From the NCBI RefSeq assembly GCF_048128805.1, contig NC_136020.1:7089653-7153652 (forward strand): DNA of 64,000 nt. The letters run 5' to 3'. The notes below the pieces were generated by a model that was not told the origin of the DNA, searched no databases, and saw only the letters and a program-made list of their open reading frames with translations. This DNA is from Centroberyx gerrardi. Lineage: Eukaryota > Chordata > Actinopteri > Beryciformes > Berycidae. Of the stretch, positions 57,501 to 64,000 are shown in pieces (position 1 is the first letter of the stretch; each line of letters starts with the position of its first letter). The position numbers were made by a program, and so were the translations under genes.

Positions 57501-58565
57501 TGGGATTAAGGAGACCATTTTTTTTTTCATTTTTTGGGGGGGGGGGGGGGGGGGGGTGAAGCAGAGCCAGTATATGTAAAAGATGGCCTTTAACACGAGG
57601 ACCTATTTCACTCAGAAGAAATGGGCCTTGCCAAATATGGAGAAATGAAATGCTAACTGGTTTGTATTGACTACTGTTTTGGATAATAGTGTGCGTCAAG
57701 CTAAACATATAGGTCCTCTGATTGAGAAATAAGTATAAAAAGTTATAAGAAATCATGTGCTTGTATAATTTCCAGCAGCATAATTTTTCCCACAGAACCA
57801 TAGTAGTTAATGGCCTTGTCTTTTTGAGTTTTACGTGTATATTTATCTGTCGTCTTTTCTGTGATGAGCCTTCGCTGAACTTAAAGCCAGACATCGTCCT
57901 TTACAGTGTGAACTCATTTCCACTAACATCTTGCAGGTTGGAATTCTTTTTTTTTCTGGAATGCAATAAGGTAGAATTTTTAAATCCTGGGATATATAAT
58001 ATTGGCTTTCCTCTATATCTGCATTTACATAATTTAAAATAGAACATCTTATTAAAAACATCAAGATATACACAGATTAGGAAACGGGTAACAACATACA
58101 AACACATAAACTAGAAATCATTTTTGTCTGCATACTGATATATACAACTGTGGTACAATAAATTCTTTCAGTCATGCGCTATCTATACAGATCATATTGC
58201 TTAAAAGAAGGGGGCATTTGGTTAGGGGGATGGGGGCAGGAGGGTGGGGGGGGGGGGGCGTGGAGATGGAAAACGTGAACGAATCGGACAGACGAAAAAA
58301 GAAAAAAAAAGAGAGAGGCGTGGAAGAAAGAGACAGAGAAAGTATAAGAACCGGACAGAGAAGTTGAAAAGCAGAGGGTTTGCGAGAAGTTTGAACATTT
58401 AGAAAAGAGGAGCAATAAGACAAGCAGTGTGAAATTAGGTAGGGGGTAGAGAGAGAGAGGGGGAGGGGGGGGGGGTTGTTGACGATGGATGGACCCATAT
58501 ATCACTGAGGTATTTACACATACTGGCTAAAGAGCACTACATGGCAGGTTCTGAAAGGGCCCTGC
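54560..58565 (-). other. syt1: Probable long 3' UTR of the synaptotagmin gene
   Basis: No coding sequence lies between the synaptotagmin stop and a minus-strand AATAAA (TTTATT at 54,582-54,587 on the plus strand). Synaptotagmin-1 transcripts commonly have 3' UTRs of several kilobases. Within it are a CpG-rich block (56,130-56,260), a 21-base G run (57,536-57,556; C run in the transcript) and purine-rich low complexity at 58,210-58,480. Proximal polyadenylation is possible. Continuity as one exon is inferred. Confidence 0.5.
56130..56260. promoter_or_regulatory. CpG-dense GC-rich block inside the AT-rich 3' UTR
   Basis: About 120 bases consist almost entirely of G and C with many CpGs. They include GCGCGCGCGGCCCGTCGG-type sequence, a GCCCCGCCCC box (SP1-like on the opposite strand) and five GCC units. 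The surroundings are AT-rich. It may be a structured UTR element, an unmethylated island or a cryptic promoter. Confidence 0.4.

Positions 58566-64000
<5,435 letters not shown>

Noticed and set aside
57397..57894. 165-codon minus-strand reading frame downstream of the synaptotagmin stop
   Set aside because: It crosses the 21-base homopolymer (a proline run), has no domain and lies within the presumed 3' UTR.
58172..58505. Two overlapping 108-codon minus-strand frames
   Set aside because: Produced by purine-rich low-complexity sequence (proline/serine/leucine runs) in the 3' UTR.

Overview
This window is nuclear DNA from a ray-finned (teleost) fish. It has intron-rich vertebrate genes, abundant dinucleotide repeats, and repeat families typical of fish: a Rex1-like LINE, a BEL/Pao retroelement, a PIF/Harbinger transposon, and hAT-like and TA-flanked MITEs. 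No bacterial, organellar or CRISPR features are present. Family names rest on motif recognition and memory; no database search was run.

Three genes carry the coding content. (1) A complete liprin-beta gene (ppfibp1-like, + strand) has 24 coding exons from 23,860 to 38,767. Its reading frame joins without a break across every intron and gives 900 residues, or 911 with a 33-nt microexon at 33,852-33,884. A candidate promoter and non-coding first exon lie at about 16.36-17.03 kb. (2) A complete NADH-cytochrome b5 reductase gene (cyb5r3-like, - strand) has nine coding exons from 44,034 down to 41,325, giving 299 residues. It converges tail to tail with the liprin gene. (3) The last two coding exons of a synaptotagmin (syt1-like, - strand) lie at 61,785-61,652 and 58,772-58,566, with a probable 4-kb 3' UTR down to about 54.56 kb. 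The rest of that gene lies beyond 64,000.

Layout: 1-16.3 kb is non-coding with old repeats (LINE remnants at 2.4-2.6 and 3.5-3.7 kb, an AAGTC-rich block at 10.8-11.3 kb, an interstitial telomere-like tract at 12.72 kb, a paired repeat at 14 kb, a near-perfect hairpin at 15.88 kb). The liprin gene, including its presumed 5' intron, covers 16.4-39.4 kb. A 0.73-kb foldback element separates it from cyb5r3 (40.6-44.4 kb). A stack of broken transposons fills 46.3-53.2 kb: a Harbinger pair with a hAT-like MITE inserted in it, followed by a Pao element with a Rex1-like LINE inserted in it. The synaptotagmin 3' UTR and introns fill 54.5-64 kb and contain two direct copies of a 0.4-kb repeat.

The three genes do not form a pathway: liprin-beta is a scaffold protein, cytochrome b5 reductase a membrane redox enzyme, and synaptotagmin a vesicle calcium sensor. 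Their proximity is a matter of chromosome history. I found no previously undescribed biological system. The best leads are the conserved-looking microexon, the cassette shared by two promoter-like regions, the CpG-rich block inside the synaptotagmin 3' UTR, and the hairpin at 15.88 kb.
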